Shown: positions 8,734 through 16,541 of the stretch, piece by piece
Layout: each line of letters opens with the position of its first letter
Position numbering within the stretch: position 1 is the stretch's first letter
DNA from: Aliiroseovarius sp. Z3
GTDB taxonomy: Bacteria; Pseudomonadota; Alphaproteobacteria; Rhodobacterales; Rhodobacteraceae
NCBI RefSeq assembly: GCF_029105185.1
Contig: NZ_JAFMZK010000003.1
Coordinates: 186,001-250,000, forward strand
Length of the DNA: 64,000 nt
Reading direction: 5' to 3'
Notes under the pieces: model-generated
Database searches by the model: none
What the model was told of the DNA's origin: nothing
The model's input: the letters and a program-made list of their open reading frames with translations, nothing else
Translations under genes and position numbers: made by a program

Positions 8734-9957
8734 ATGTCTGCGCCCAAGAAAGTTGTCCTGGCCTATTCCGGCGGTCTTGATACCTCGATCATCCTGAAAT
8801 GGCTTCAAACCGAATACGGTTGCGAAGTGATTACCTTCACCGCTGACCTTGGTCAGGGGGAAGAGTTGGAGCCGGCCCGAAAAAAGGCCGAGATGTTGGG
8901 CATCAAGCCGGAAAACATCCACATCGAAGACCTGCGCGAGGAATTCGTGCGCGACTATGTGTTCCCGATGTTTCGCGCCAATGCGCAGTACGAGGGGCTG
9001 TATTTGCTAGGCACCTCGATCGCACGCCCGTTGATCTCCAAACGGCTGGTCGAGATTGCCGAAGAACACGGCGCCGATGCGGTAAGTCATGGTGCGACCG
9101 GCAAGGGCAACGATCAGGTTCGGTTTGAATTGGCTGCCTATGCACTCAACCCAGAAATTAAGGTGATTGCGCCTTGGCGTGAGTGGGATCTTGGTTCGCG
9201 GACCCGTCTGCTGGAATTTGCAGAGCAGCACCAGATTCCGGTTGCCAAAGATAAGCGCGGTGAAGCGCCGTTTTCGGTTGACGCAAACCTTCTGCACACC
9301 TCGTCCGAAGGTAAGGTGCTGGAAGACCCTGCCGAAGATGCGCCGGATTACGTCTATCAACGCACCGTCCATCCGGAAGATGCGCCAGACACGCCTGAAT
9401 TCATCGAAATCGGCTTTGAAAAGGGTGACGCTGTGTCGATCAACGGCGTCGCAATGTCGCCTGCAACCGTTCTGGCCGAGCTGAACGAATACGGCCGCAA
9501 GCACGGCATTGGCCGTCTTGACTTGGTTGAAGGTCGCTATGTCGGGATGAAATCGCGCGGTATCTATGAAACACCCGGCGGCACCATCTTGCTGGACGCC
9601 CATCGTGGCATCGAATCGATCACCATGGATCGTGGCGCGATGCATCTGAAAGACGAGCTGATGCCGAAATACGCCGAGCTGATCTATAACGGCTATTGGT
9701 TCTCGCCCGAGCGCGAGATGCTGCAAGCCGCCATCGACGCCAGCCAGGAACACGTCACCGGCACGGTGCGTATGAAACTTTACAAAGGCTTGGCCCGCGT
9801 GGTTGGCCGTTGGTCGGATCATTCGCTGTATTCCGAAGAACACGTAACGTTCGAAGAGGACATGGGCGCATATGACCAGACCGACGCCGCGGGCTTCATC
9901 CAGCTGAACGCCCTGCGCCTGAAGCTGATCGCGATGCGTGACCGTCGTTTCAAATAA
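8734..9957 (+). CDS. argG: Argininosuccinate synthase
   Basis: A 407-residue enzyme joining citrulline and aspartate with ATP, in arginine synthesis. The N-type ATP-pyrophosphatase loop AYSGGLDTS is at residues 10-18, followed by [10 protein letters not shown] and [24 protein letters not shown] and [10 protein letters not shown]. The ATG at 8734 lies after GAAAGGGAAAA and gives the usual short N-terminus; the frame is open upstream without support. It stands alone, ending in a strong rho-independent terminator. The arginine gene argJ is 49 kb away in the same window. Confidence 0.96.
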   Translation: MSAPKKVVLAYSGGLDTSIILKWLQTEYGCEVITFTADLGQGEELEPARKKAEMLGIKPENIHIEDLREEFVRDYVFPMFRANAQYEGLYLLGTSIARPLISKRLVEIAEEHGADAVSHGATGKGNDQVRFELAAYALNPEIKVIAPWREWDLGSRTRLLEFAEQHQIPVAKDKRGEAPFSVDANLLHTSSEGKVLEDPAEDAPDYVYQRTVHPEDAPDTPEFIEIGFEKGDAVSINGVAMSPATVLAELNEYGRKHGIGRLDLVEGRYVGMKSRGIYETPGGTILLDAHRGIESITMDRGAMHLKDELMPKYAELIYNGYWFSPEREMLQAAIDASQEHVTGTVRMKLYKGLARVVGRWSDHSLYSEEHVTFEEDMGAYDQTDAAGFIQLNALRLKLIAMRDRRFK

Positions 9958-9990
9958 CCTCGCGCCACGTCACCGTGGACCGACGCTGAA

Positions 9991-10018
9991 CGCCCCCGTA
10001 TCAAACGGGGGCGTTTTT
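9991..10018 (+). terminator. Rho-independent terminator of argG
   Basis: An 8-base-pair GC stem (CGCCCCCG at 9991-9998 with CGGGGGCG at 10006-10013), a 7-base loop and a T5 tail, 33 bases after the argG stop codon. Confidence 0.9.
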
Positions 10019-10032
10019 GTTTGGAGACCCAG

Positions 10033-10320
10033 ATGCCACTGACCCCGATTGCCGAAAAGATCGAACGCGGCCTGAAGAAGCGTCCATTCGGCGAAAGCCT
10101 GAAACTGGACTGCGGTGGCGATGGTGTCATCGTGCTGCAGGATGGTGTCCTGTCGCGCGACGATGTCGATACGGCCTGCACAATCTCGATGACCCGTGAC
10201 AATCTTGAAAAGCTCATGGCGGGAAAGCTGAACCCGGTCAGCGCCTTTGCGATGGGCAAGATCAAAGTGTCGGGTGATGTGTCGATTGCCATGCGTCTGG
10301 GGCAGCTGCTGAAAGGTTAA
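10033..10320 (+). CDS. SCP2 sterol-binding domain protein
   Basis: A 95-residue single-domain protein of the SCP2 fold, which makes a hydrophobic lipid-binding cavity. The C-terminal half is characteristic: DNLEKLMAGKLNP then AFAMGKIKVSGDVSIAMRL, the G-K-[IL]-K-[VI]-x-G-[DN] signature. The ATG at 10033 follows GGAG at 10023-10026. It starts 15 bases after the argG terminator and converges on the PfkB kinase gene with a 4-base overlap. Ligand and role are unknown in bacteria. Confidence 0.85.
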   Translation: MPLTPIAEKIERGLKKRPFGESLKLDCGGDGVIVLQDGVLSRDDVDTACTISMTRDNLEKLMAGKLNPVSAFAMGKIKVSGDVSIAMRLGQLLKG

Positions 10321-11204
10321 TCAGAGCCTTTTTCTGCCAAAAACGCCTCGACCTCGGCCCGGCTTGGCATTGCATCTGCCGTGCCATGTCGCGTGACCTG
10401 AATGGCCGATGCGGCCGCACCAAACCGCATGGCATCAGCGATGGTCATACCCTGATCCAGCGCCGCGACGGTATTGCCGATGAAGCAATCGCCCGCACCC
10501 GTTGTGTCGACCGGATCGACCGTGAACGCATCCACCGAGATGCGTTCGCCCGTCGCCCCCACCCGCCACTCTGCGCCATTCGAACCACGTGTGATCAGAA
10601 GGTTGGGCACATCTATATCTTCGATGGCTGTGCCCAGCGCTTTGGACAGTTGCTGCGCCTCGACCTCGTTGACAACAAGAAGATCAACGACCGGCAACAT
10701 CTGTATTGCGCGGGTGGCGTCGAAGGGGGCAGCAGAATAGACCACGAACGCGCCGCGCGCGCGGGCCATTTGGGCGGCCTCAAAGGTCAGACCGGTTTCA
10801 TTTTGCAAAACAAGATAGTCATCTGACCCCGCTTCGCGCAGTGCTTTGTCAATCTGCGCCTCGGAAATCTGCGCATTTGCGCCGGAATAGAGAATGATCA
10901 GGTTCTCGCCAGCCGTATCAACGCAGATATTCGCATGGCCGGTTGCGGTCGACAGAATGACAACATGATCTGTATCGACGCCCGCATCAGACAGTCGCGC
11001 CTTGCACCATTCACCTTCGGCGCCGATGGCACCGATATGGCGAACCTGAGCGCCCGACAGCGCAGCGGCGATGGACTGGTTTGCACCCTTCCCCCCCAAT
11101 CCAACACGATAGGACAAGGATGCAAGCGTTTCACCCGAGACGGGCAGATGATCCACCTCGTAGAAGTGATCCATGTTGATAGAGCCCAGATTGTAGATCG
11201 CCAC
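10317..11204 (-). CDS. PfkB-family carbohydrate kinase, ribokinase-like
   Basis: A 295-residue kinase of the ribokinase/PfkB fold. The N-terminal GSINMDHFYEVDHLP and GGKGANQS (near residues 37-44) match the sugar-binding first PfkB signature; the second, DPVDTTGAGDCF near 235-246, carries the catalytic aspartate and anion hole. The GGKGAN segment is typical of ribokinases, but no ribose transport or pentose gene is adjacent, so the substrate is open. Start is a GTG at 11204 with GGGAGG just upstream. It is divergent from the NAD-isocitrate dehydrogenase gene. Confidence 0.82.
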   Translation of the reverse strand: MAIYNLGSINMDHFYEVDHLPVSGETLASLSYRVGLGGKGANQSIAAALSGAQVRHIGAIGAEGEWCKARLSDAGVDTDHVVILSTATGHANICVDTAGENLIILYSGANAQISEAQIDKALREAGSDDYLVLQNETGLTFEAAQMARARGAFVVYSAAPFDATRAIQMLPVVDLLVVNEVEAQQLSKALGTAIEDIDVPNLLITRGSNGAEWRVGATGERISVDAFTVDPVDTTGAGDCFIGNTVAALDQGMTIADAMRFGAAASAIQVTRHGTADAMPSRAEVEAFLAEKGSD

Positions 11205-11305
11205 GGCGCCCTCCCGTTTTGGAGCAGCCTATTGCAGTGGACAGCGATCACAAGGGAAAGCTAGGTTGGAAGACAATCGCCCCTAGTTTATTCGGGATCA
11301 TGAAT

Positions 11306-11334
11306 TTGACTTTCCACTTGTATTCCATTGTATA
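11306..11334 (+). promoter_or_regulatory. Candidate sigma-70 promoter of the NAD-isocitrate dehydrogenase gene
   Basis: TTGACT at 11306-11311, a 17-base spacer, then TGTATA at 11329-11334, 46 bases before the start codon. Five of six bases fit the -35 consensus; the -10 is weaker. A near-CtrA half-pair (TTAA-N7-TTGA, 11339-11353) follows but is imperfect. Confidence 0.45.
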
Positions 11335-11379
11335 CCGTTTAAGTGAGCATTGAACCCGCCCTTTAGCCAGGAGGCAACC

Positions 11380-12399
11380 ATGACCACCAAGATCCAAGCA
11401 ACCCTGATTCCCGGCGACGGCATCGGACCGGAAATCACCGAAGCTGTGACTGCCATTCTTGACCATATGGGCCAGCCGTTTGAATGGGACGTGCAACAAG
11501 CTGGTATGGCTGGCGTCGAGGCATCTGGCGATCCGCTTCCACAAGCCACCATCGACAGCATCCGCCGCACCAAGCTGGCGCTCAAGGGTCCGCTCACCAC
11601 GCCGGTCGGTGGCGGCTACAAGTCGATCAACCTCCAGCTGCGGCAGGAATTCGAACTTTTTGCCAATGTGCGCCCCACCAAGACGATCAAGACCGATGGG
11701 CGCTATGACAATATCGACATGGTGATTTTCCGCGAAAATCTTGAAGGCTATTACATCGCCGACGAAGGTTATTTGGAGCATAACGGCGACCCCGAAGGTA
11801 AAGTCTATTCCACCGGCTACAACACAAAGGAAGAAGCGCGCCGCATCACCCGCGCAGCGTTCGACTATGCGGTGGCGAACGGGCGCAAGAAGGTGTCGAT
11901 CGTGCACAAGGCCAACATTCTGAAACTGCTCTCCGGCATGTTTCTGGAAGAAGCCCGCGAAGTGGCCAAGGAATACGAAGGCCGCATCGAGGTTGACGAG
12001 CGCATTGTGGATGCCTGCGCCATGCAGATGGTGATGTATCCTGATGCGTTCGACGTGATCGTCACCACCAACCTGTTTGGCGATATTCTATCAGACCTCG
12101 CCGCTGGGCTGGTCGGCGGTCTTGGTCTGGCCCCCGGCGCAAATATCGGCAAGGACGCAGCGATCTTCGAAGCGGTCCACGGCTCGGCGCCTGACATTGC
12201 CGGACAACAGAAAGCCAACCCTTGTGCATTCCTGATGGCCGCAGGTCTGATGCTTGAACATGTAGGATTGAACGACGAGGCAAATCGTCTGAAGAAGGCC
12301 GTCATAGACACTGTTCAGGCCAAAGATCGCATTACCCCCGACCTTGGCGGCACGGGCAACACCATGTCGATTGCCGAAGCAATCATGGATCGCCTTTAA
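11380..12399 (+). CDS. Isocitrate/isopropylmalate dehydrogenase family, probably NAD-dependent isocitrate dehydrogenase
   Basis: A 339-residue short-form beta-decarboxylating dehydrogenase. Substrate residues fit isocitrate: S82, N84 and R88 (KSINLQLR), R98, R118 and Y124, K177 and the metal aspartates in FGDILSD near 235-239. D272-I273 in HGSAPDIAG replace the Lys-Tyr pair that binds the NADP phosphate in dimeric NADP enzymes, so NAD is expected. Related enzymes act on tartrate, homoisocitrate or isopropylmalate, so the substrate is an inference. The ATG at 11380 follows AGGAGG. An unrelated monomeric NADP-isocitrate dehydrogenase lies 1 kb downstream on the same strand. Confidence 0.82.
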   Translation: MTTKIQATLIPGDGIGPEITEAVTAILDHMGQPFEWDVQQAGMAGVEASGDPLPQATIDSIRRTKLALKGPLTTPVGGGYKSINLQLRQEFELFANVRPTKTIKTDGRYDNIDMVIFRENLEGYYIADEGYLEHNGDPEGKVYSTGYNTKEEARRITRAAFDYAVANGRKKVSIVHKANILKLLSGMFLEEAREVAKEYEGRIEVDERIVDACAMQMVMYPDAFDVIVTTNLFGDILSDLAAGLVGGLGLAPGANIGKDAAIFEAVHGSAPDIAGQQKANPCAFLMAAGLMLEHVGLNDEANRLKKAVIDTVQAKDRITPDLGGTGNTMSIAEAIMDRL

Positions 12400-12464
12400 C
12401 GGCATTTGACGCGGCTCAAAGACTGACACCGCCAAGCATGCGAGGCTCATTGAAGGAGGCTCGC

Positions 12465-13217
12465 ATGACCAAATTGATCGCCGTCACCAATGATACCGTC
12501 GAAAAACACGGCTTCTTTTGCAAGATGAGCGCGCGCAAAACCACTGCGTGGAAGCGCAAGCGCGCTTGGCTGGCCGACCGGTTTGATGAAGGGTTGCAGT
12601 TGCGTTTGCTGGGTGACGGCGAACGTGGATTTGTCGAGTTTATCCCCGCAAGACATGCTTGGCGCGGGATCGAAAACGCTGATGATCTTGTCGCCATCCA
12701 TTGTCTTTGGGTGGTCGGCAAAAGCAAAGGCAAAGGCCACGCCAAACAGTTGCTGAACGAGGTCGAGACCTGGGCGCGCGACCACGGCTATCGTGGCGTG
12801 ACCGCCCTGACCCGTTCAGGAAATTGGCTGATCGACAAGAAGATACTGGCTTCGCGCGGCTATAAATCTGTTGATCAGTCAGACCCCGACTATGATCTGA
12901 TGCTCGGGACGTTTGGCGATGGCCCCCTGCCGCGCATTGTCGGCGGATTCAATCAGAAAGCCGCCGCATGTGGCTCTGGGCTGACGGTGTTTCACAGCGC
13001 GCAGTGCCCGTATCTTGAAGACGCGGTCAATAACGCAAAGGATGCGGCGCACGAGGCAGGCATTCCCTTCCGAGCGATCGAAGTCACATCCGCACAGCAG
13101 CTTCGCCAGCAGGTTCCGAACCCCTATGGCGTGTTTTCCATCGTCTATGATGGACGTGAAATCGCTAGCAACTACCTTTTGAAGAAGCAGATCTTGCCAC
13201 TGCTTGCATTATCATAG
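12465..13217 (+). CDS. GNAT acetyltransferase with C-terminal YoaP-like domain
   Basis: A 250-residue two-part protein. Residues about 40-150 resemble a GNAT fold with HCLWVVGKSKGKGHAKQLL, the acetyl-CoA binding loop (GKGHAKQLL). The C-terminal third (GLTVFHSAQCPYLEDAV onward, ending DGREIASNYLLKK) resembles the thioredoxin-like YoaP domain, with a single cysteine in AQCPY instead of a CxxC. The ATG at 12465 follows GAAGGAGG. It sits between the two isocitrate dehydrogenase genes on the same strand; no functional link is evident. Substrate unknown. Confidence 0.75.
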   Translation: MTKLIAVTNDTVEKHGFFCKMSARKTTAWKRKRAWLADRFDEGLQLRLLGDGERGFVEFIPARHAWRGIENADDLVAIHCLWVVGKSKGKGHAKQLLNEVETWARDHGYRGVTALTRSGNWLIDKKILASRGYKSVDQSDPDYDLMLGTFGDGPLPRIVGGFNQKAAACGSGLTVFHSAQCPYLEDAVNNAKDAAHEAGIPFRAIEVTSAQQLRQQVPNPYGVFSIVYDGREIASNYLLKKQILPLLALS

Positions 13218-13355
13218 TCGAAAACGGCGCCTGCGTCCGCAAGTCCCTTTTTTTTCGCGGCAATCTTGTATATGTGGGTGTGGAAATCTCACCTTTCACC
13301 GTCTGGGCAATGGTCCCGAGGTGAAGCTCTCCGCGAAAAAAAGAGGTGTCCTGAC

Positions 13356-15569
13356 ATGACCGATACATCGCAACCTGATATTCTGTATACCATTGTAGAC
13401 GAAGCGCCCGAGCTGGCCAGCGCGTCGTTCCTGCCCATCATCAAGCGTTTCGCCTCGGCGGCAGGCGTGACAGTTGGCACCAAAGACATTTCGCTTGCCG
13501 CGCGCATCATCTCGGCCTTTCCCGAGAATCTGACCGAAGACCAGCGCCAATCGGATGACCTGGCCGAGCTTGGCAAGCTGGTGAAAACACCAGATGCCAA
13601 CGTGATCAAGCTGCCCAACATCTCGGCCTCGGTGCCACAGCTTGTCGCTGCGGTGGAAGAGCTGCAAGCTCAGGGTTATGCCCTGCCCGATTATCCCGAA
13701 GAACCCAAGACCGATGAAGAAAAGGCGATCCGCGCCCGGTATGATGCGATCAAAGGGTCTGCGGTGAACCCGGTTCTGCGCGAAGGCAACTCGGACCGTC
13801 GCGCCGCAAAGGCGGTGAAGAATTACGCCCAGAACAACCCGCATTCGATGGGGGATTGGTCGGCGGACAGCAAGACCAAGGTCTCGTCCATGCCGGACAA
13901 TGATTTCTATGCCAACGAAAAGTCCGCGACGATTACCGCAGATCAGGCAGGTGATGCGAAAATCGAATTCGTCGGCAAGGATGGCAACGTGACCGTTCTG
14001 AAAGACGGCTGGACGCTGGACGAAGGCACGATTGCCGACGCCACCTTCATGTCGGCCAAGGCGCTGGGCGCCTTCCTGGCAGATGCCATCGCGGACACCA
14101 AGAAAGACGGCACCATGTTTTCGCTTCACATGAAGGCGACCATGATGAAGGTTTCGGACCCGATCATCTTTGGTCACGCCGTCAAGGCATGGCTGGCCCC
14201 GGTTTTCGAAAAATTCGCCGATAAGCTGGACGCACTGGGCGTGAACCCGAACTCGGGCATGGGTGACCTGTTGGAGCGGGTCGAAGGCGATGCCGAGATT
14301 ATGGCCGCCATTGAAGCTCTGACCGCCGAGCGTCCTGCAATGTATATGGTCGACAGCGACAAGGGCATCACCAACCTGCACGTGCCCTCGGATGTGATCA
14401 TCGACGCCTCGATGCCCGCCGTGATCCGTGCGGGCGGCAAGGGCTGGGATGCGGCAGGCAAAAAGGGCGACACCAACTGCGTGATCCCCGACCGCTGCTA
14501 TGCCACTGTCTATGACGAAACGATCAATTTCTTCAAAGAAAATGGTAAACTGGACGTGACCACCGCAGGCGCCGTTGCGAATGTGGGCCTGATGGCGCAG
14601 AAGGCCGAAGAATATGGCTCGCACCCCACCACGTTCGAAGCGCCCGCTGACGGCACGATCCGCGTGGTTCTGGCAAACGGTGAAACCCTACACAGCCACG
14701 AGGTTGAGGCCGGCGATATCTGGCGCGCTTGCACCGTCAAGAAGGCTCCGATTGAAAACTGGATCGAGCTGGCGATGGATCGTCAACGTCTGACCGGGTC
14801 GGAAGCGATCTTCTGGCTGGATGCCAATCGTGCCCATGACGCCGAGCTGATCAAATATGTCGAACCCGCCCTGAAAACGGCCGGTGTTGCCGACAAGTTC
14901 CAGATCATGGCCCCGCGCGAAGCCACCCGCCAATCGCTGGAAACCATCACTGCGGGCAAAGATTCGATTGCCATCACCGGCAACGTTCTGCGCGACTATC
15001 TGACCGACCTGTTCCCGATCCTTGAGCTTGGCACCTCAGCCAAGATGCTGTCGATTGTGAAGCTGATGAATGGTGGTGGGTTGTTTGAAACAGGTGCGGG
15101 CGGCTCTGCCCCCAAACATGTTCAGCAGCTTGTTGAGGAAAACCACCTGCGCTGGGATTCGATGGGTGAATTCTGTGCGCTTGGTGAAAGCCTGAACTTC
15201 CTGGCCGACGCCAAGGGCAACACCAAAGCAGGCGTTTTGGGCCGCGCGGCCGAGGATGCCACGCAGGGCATTCTGGACAACAACCGCTCGCCCTCGCGCA
15301 AGGTCGGCGAACCGGACAACCGCGACAGCCACTATTGGTTCGCGCGCTATTGGGCCGAAGCCCTTGCTGCGCAAACCGACGACGCCGCGATTGCGGCAGA
15401 GTTCGCTCCGGTTGCCAAGGCTCTGGCCGACGGCGAAGATGCGATCCTGTCAGAGATCGCTGCGGTTCAGGGACCGGCTGCCGACATTGGTGGGTATTAC
15501 CACCCCAGCGTCGAAAAGAAGGCGAAAGTCATGCGCCCAAGCGCCACGCTGAACGCCATCATTGGCTAA
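13356..15569 (+). CDS. icd: NADP-dependent isocitrate dehydrogenase, monomeric type
   Basis: A 737-residue protein of the large monomeric isocitrate dehydrogenase family (IDH-II), which makes 2-oxoglutarate, CO2 and NADPH. Typical segments include the N-terminal [25 protein letters not shown]-like [13 protein letters not shown] with NPHSMG near residue 165, [19 protein letters not shown] near 255, and [14 protein letters not shown] near 580. It has no homology to the short dehydrogenase at 11.4 kb. The ATG at 13356 follows AAAAAGAGGTG. It ends in a clear terminator. In Rhodobacterales this would be the main NADPH-forming isocitrate dehydrogenase of the TCA cycle. Confidence 0.95.
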   Translation: MTDTSQPDILYTIVDEAPELASASFLPIIKRFASAAGVTVGTKDISLAARIISAFPENLTEDQRQSDDLAELGKLVKTPDANVIKLPNISASVPQLVAAVEELQAQGYALPDYPEEPKTDEEKAIRARYDAIKGSAVNPVLREGNSDRRAAKAVKNYAQNNPHSMGDWSADSKTKVSSMPDNDFYANEKSATITADQAGDAKIEFVGKDGNVTVLKDGWTLDEGTIADATFMSAKALGAFLADAIADTKKDGTMFSLHMKATMMKVSDPIIFGHAVKAWLAPVFEKFADKLDALGVNPNSGMGDLLERVEGDAEIMAAIEALTAERPAMYMVDSDKGITNLHVPSDVIIDASMPAVIRAGGKGWDAAGKKGDTNCVIPDRCYATVYDETINFFKENGKLDVTTAGAVANVGLMAQKAEEYGSHPTTFEAPADGTIRVVLANGETLHSHEVEAGDIWRACTVKKAPIENWIELAMDRQRLTGSEAIFWLDANRAHDAELIKYVEPALKTAGVADKFQIMAPREATRQSLETITAGKDSIAITGNVLRDYLTDLFPILELGTSAKMLSIVKLMNGGGLFETGAGGSAPKHVQQLVEENHLRWDSMGEFCALGESLNFLADAKGNTKAGVLGRAAEDATQGILDNNRSPSRKVGEPDNRDSHYWFARYWAEALAAQTDDAAIAAEFAPVAKALADGEDAILSEIAAVQGPAADIGGYYHPSVEKKAKVMRPSATLNAIIG

Positions 15570-15591
15570 CATTCCAGACAATACTGCAAAT

Positions 15592-15620
15592 ACACCCCGT
15601 CATTCGTGGCGGGGTGTTTT
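15592..15620 (+). terminator. Rho-independent terminator of monomeric icd
   Basis: Stem ACACCCCG (15592-15599) with CGGGGTGT (15610-15617), a 10-base loop and a short T run. It lies between the convergent icd and the membrane-anchored ClpP-fold gene. Confidence 0.85.
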
Positions 15621-16496
15621 CTATTCGTCCTGACGCACTTGAGTCAGAACATTGGCCCGTGACAGTTCATCATGATCGGGGAACCAAATGGACCGATTTG
15701 GGCTGTCATAGATACGTGCCGCAAAACTGTCAGTGACGCCTTGCTGAACAAAGAAAGCCCTGTCGCGCTCTTGCTCGGCCTTGATGTCAAACTGCGGCAG
15801 TTTGGCGGCGTCCATCAGTGCGTAACCATGGAAACCCAGCCGCGCGTCTGGATCAGCCGTGCGCGTCGCCCCGGCAATGAAGACAATCGTGCAGGCCGAA
15901 CTGCAGCTTTCATCAACATGTGTGTCTAACTTGGCCGAAACGATCAGTTTTGCCAGCCCACGCGCCTCGAATATATTGCCGCCGGAGCTGTTCAGATGAA
16001 CAACGGAGATCCCATTATTATCGTCCAATATCGACGCCATCCGCTTGGTGACACCATGGGTCAGCGCGCCGCTGAATCTCACGACGCTCCGCGCCTCATC
16101 GACCGACAGTTCATATTGCGCTGCGCGCATCCGATCCATCTTTGTGGAATACAGCTCATCTTCGGGCAAGGCATTGGCGGCCAGTACCAGCCCCCACCAC
16201 TGCGCCAGCATCACGGAAACACCGACGATCAATGCAATAATCCCGCCCCATAAGGGCAGCATCGAGCTGGACCCTGACAGGTTATGTTCAGCCGCCCGAA
16301 AATACCCGACGGACTGCCAGATCATGACGATAAGATCGCCCGCAACCGCCACGAACAGGACGGCCTTGGGCAAGGGCTGCGCCCATGTCAGCACCGCCAG
16401 AAGGCCGTAGACGCACAGCCGCAACAACACGCCGTTCACCCAAAACGAGCGGTTCAGGGGCTGCTCGCCACGCCAATGAGTTGTCAGATATCCCAT
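15621..16496 (-). CDS. Membrane-anchored ClpP/crotonase-fold protein, possible serine protease
   Basis: A 291-residue protein in two halves. Residues about 1-115 hold three or four hydrophobic segments (FWVNGVLLRLCVYGLLAVLTW, the AVLFVAVAGDLIVMIW stretch, and GGIIALIVGVSVMLAQWW). The rest is a soluble domain with the ClpP/crotonase pattern: VHLNSSGGNIFEARGLA as oxyanion-type loop, then CSSACTIVFIAGATR with candidate nucleophile serine and LGFHGY with candidate histidine. The layout resembles COG3904-type proteins with an N-terminal membrane anchor. The ATG at 16496 was preferred over a GTG at 16514; neither has a strong ribosome site. Activity is untested by sequence alone. Confidence 0.7.
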   Translation of the reverse strand: MGYLTTHWRGEQPLNRSFWVNGVLLRLCVYGLLAVLTWAQPLPKAVLFVAVAGDLIVMIWQSVGYFRAAEHNLSGSSSMLPLWGGIIALIVGVSVMLAQWWGLVLAANALPEDELYSTKMDRMRAAQYELSVDEARSVVRFSGALTHGVTKRMASILDDNNGISVVHLNSSGGNIFEARGLAKLIVSAKLDTHVDESCSSACTIVFIAGATRTADPDARLGFHGYALMDAAKLPQFDIKAEQERDRAFFVQQGVTDSFAARIYDSPNRSIWFPDHDELSRANVLTQVRQDE

Positions 16497-16541
16497 GCCC
16501 CACGATAGGGACACAGGACAAAGCCGGTCAAACGGCCTTAC

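Noticed and set aside
11339-11353. A CtrA box upstream of the NAD-isocitrate dehydrogenase gene
   Set aside because: The second half reads TTGA, so it is one base off and in an AT-rich promoter where chance matches are likely.
13296-14624. A 442-residue ORF antisense to the monomeric isocitrate dehydrogenase
   Set aside because: The sense strand encodes a full-length conserved enzyme; the antisense frame has no ribosome site or motif.
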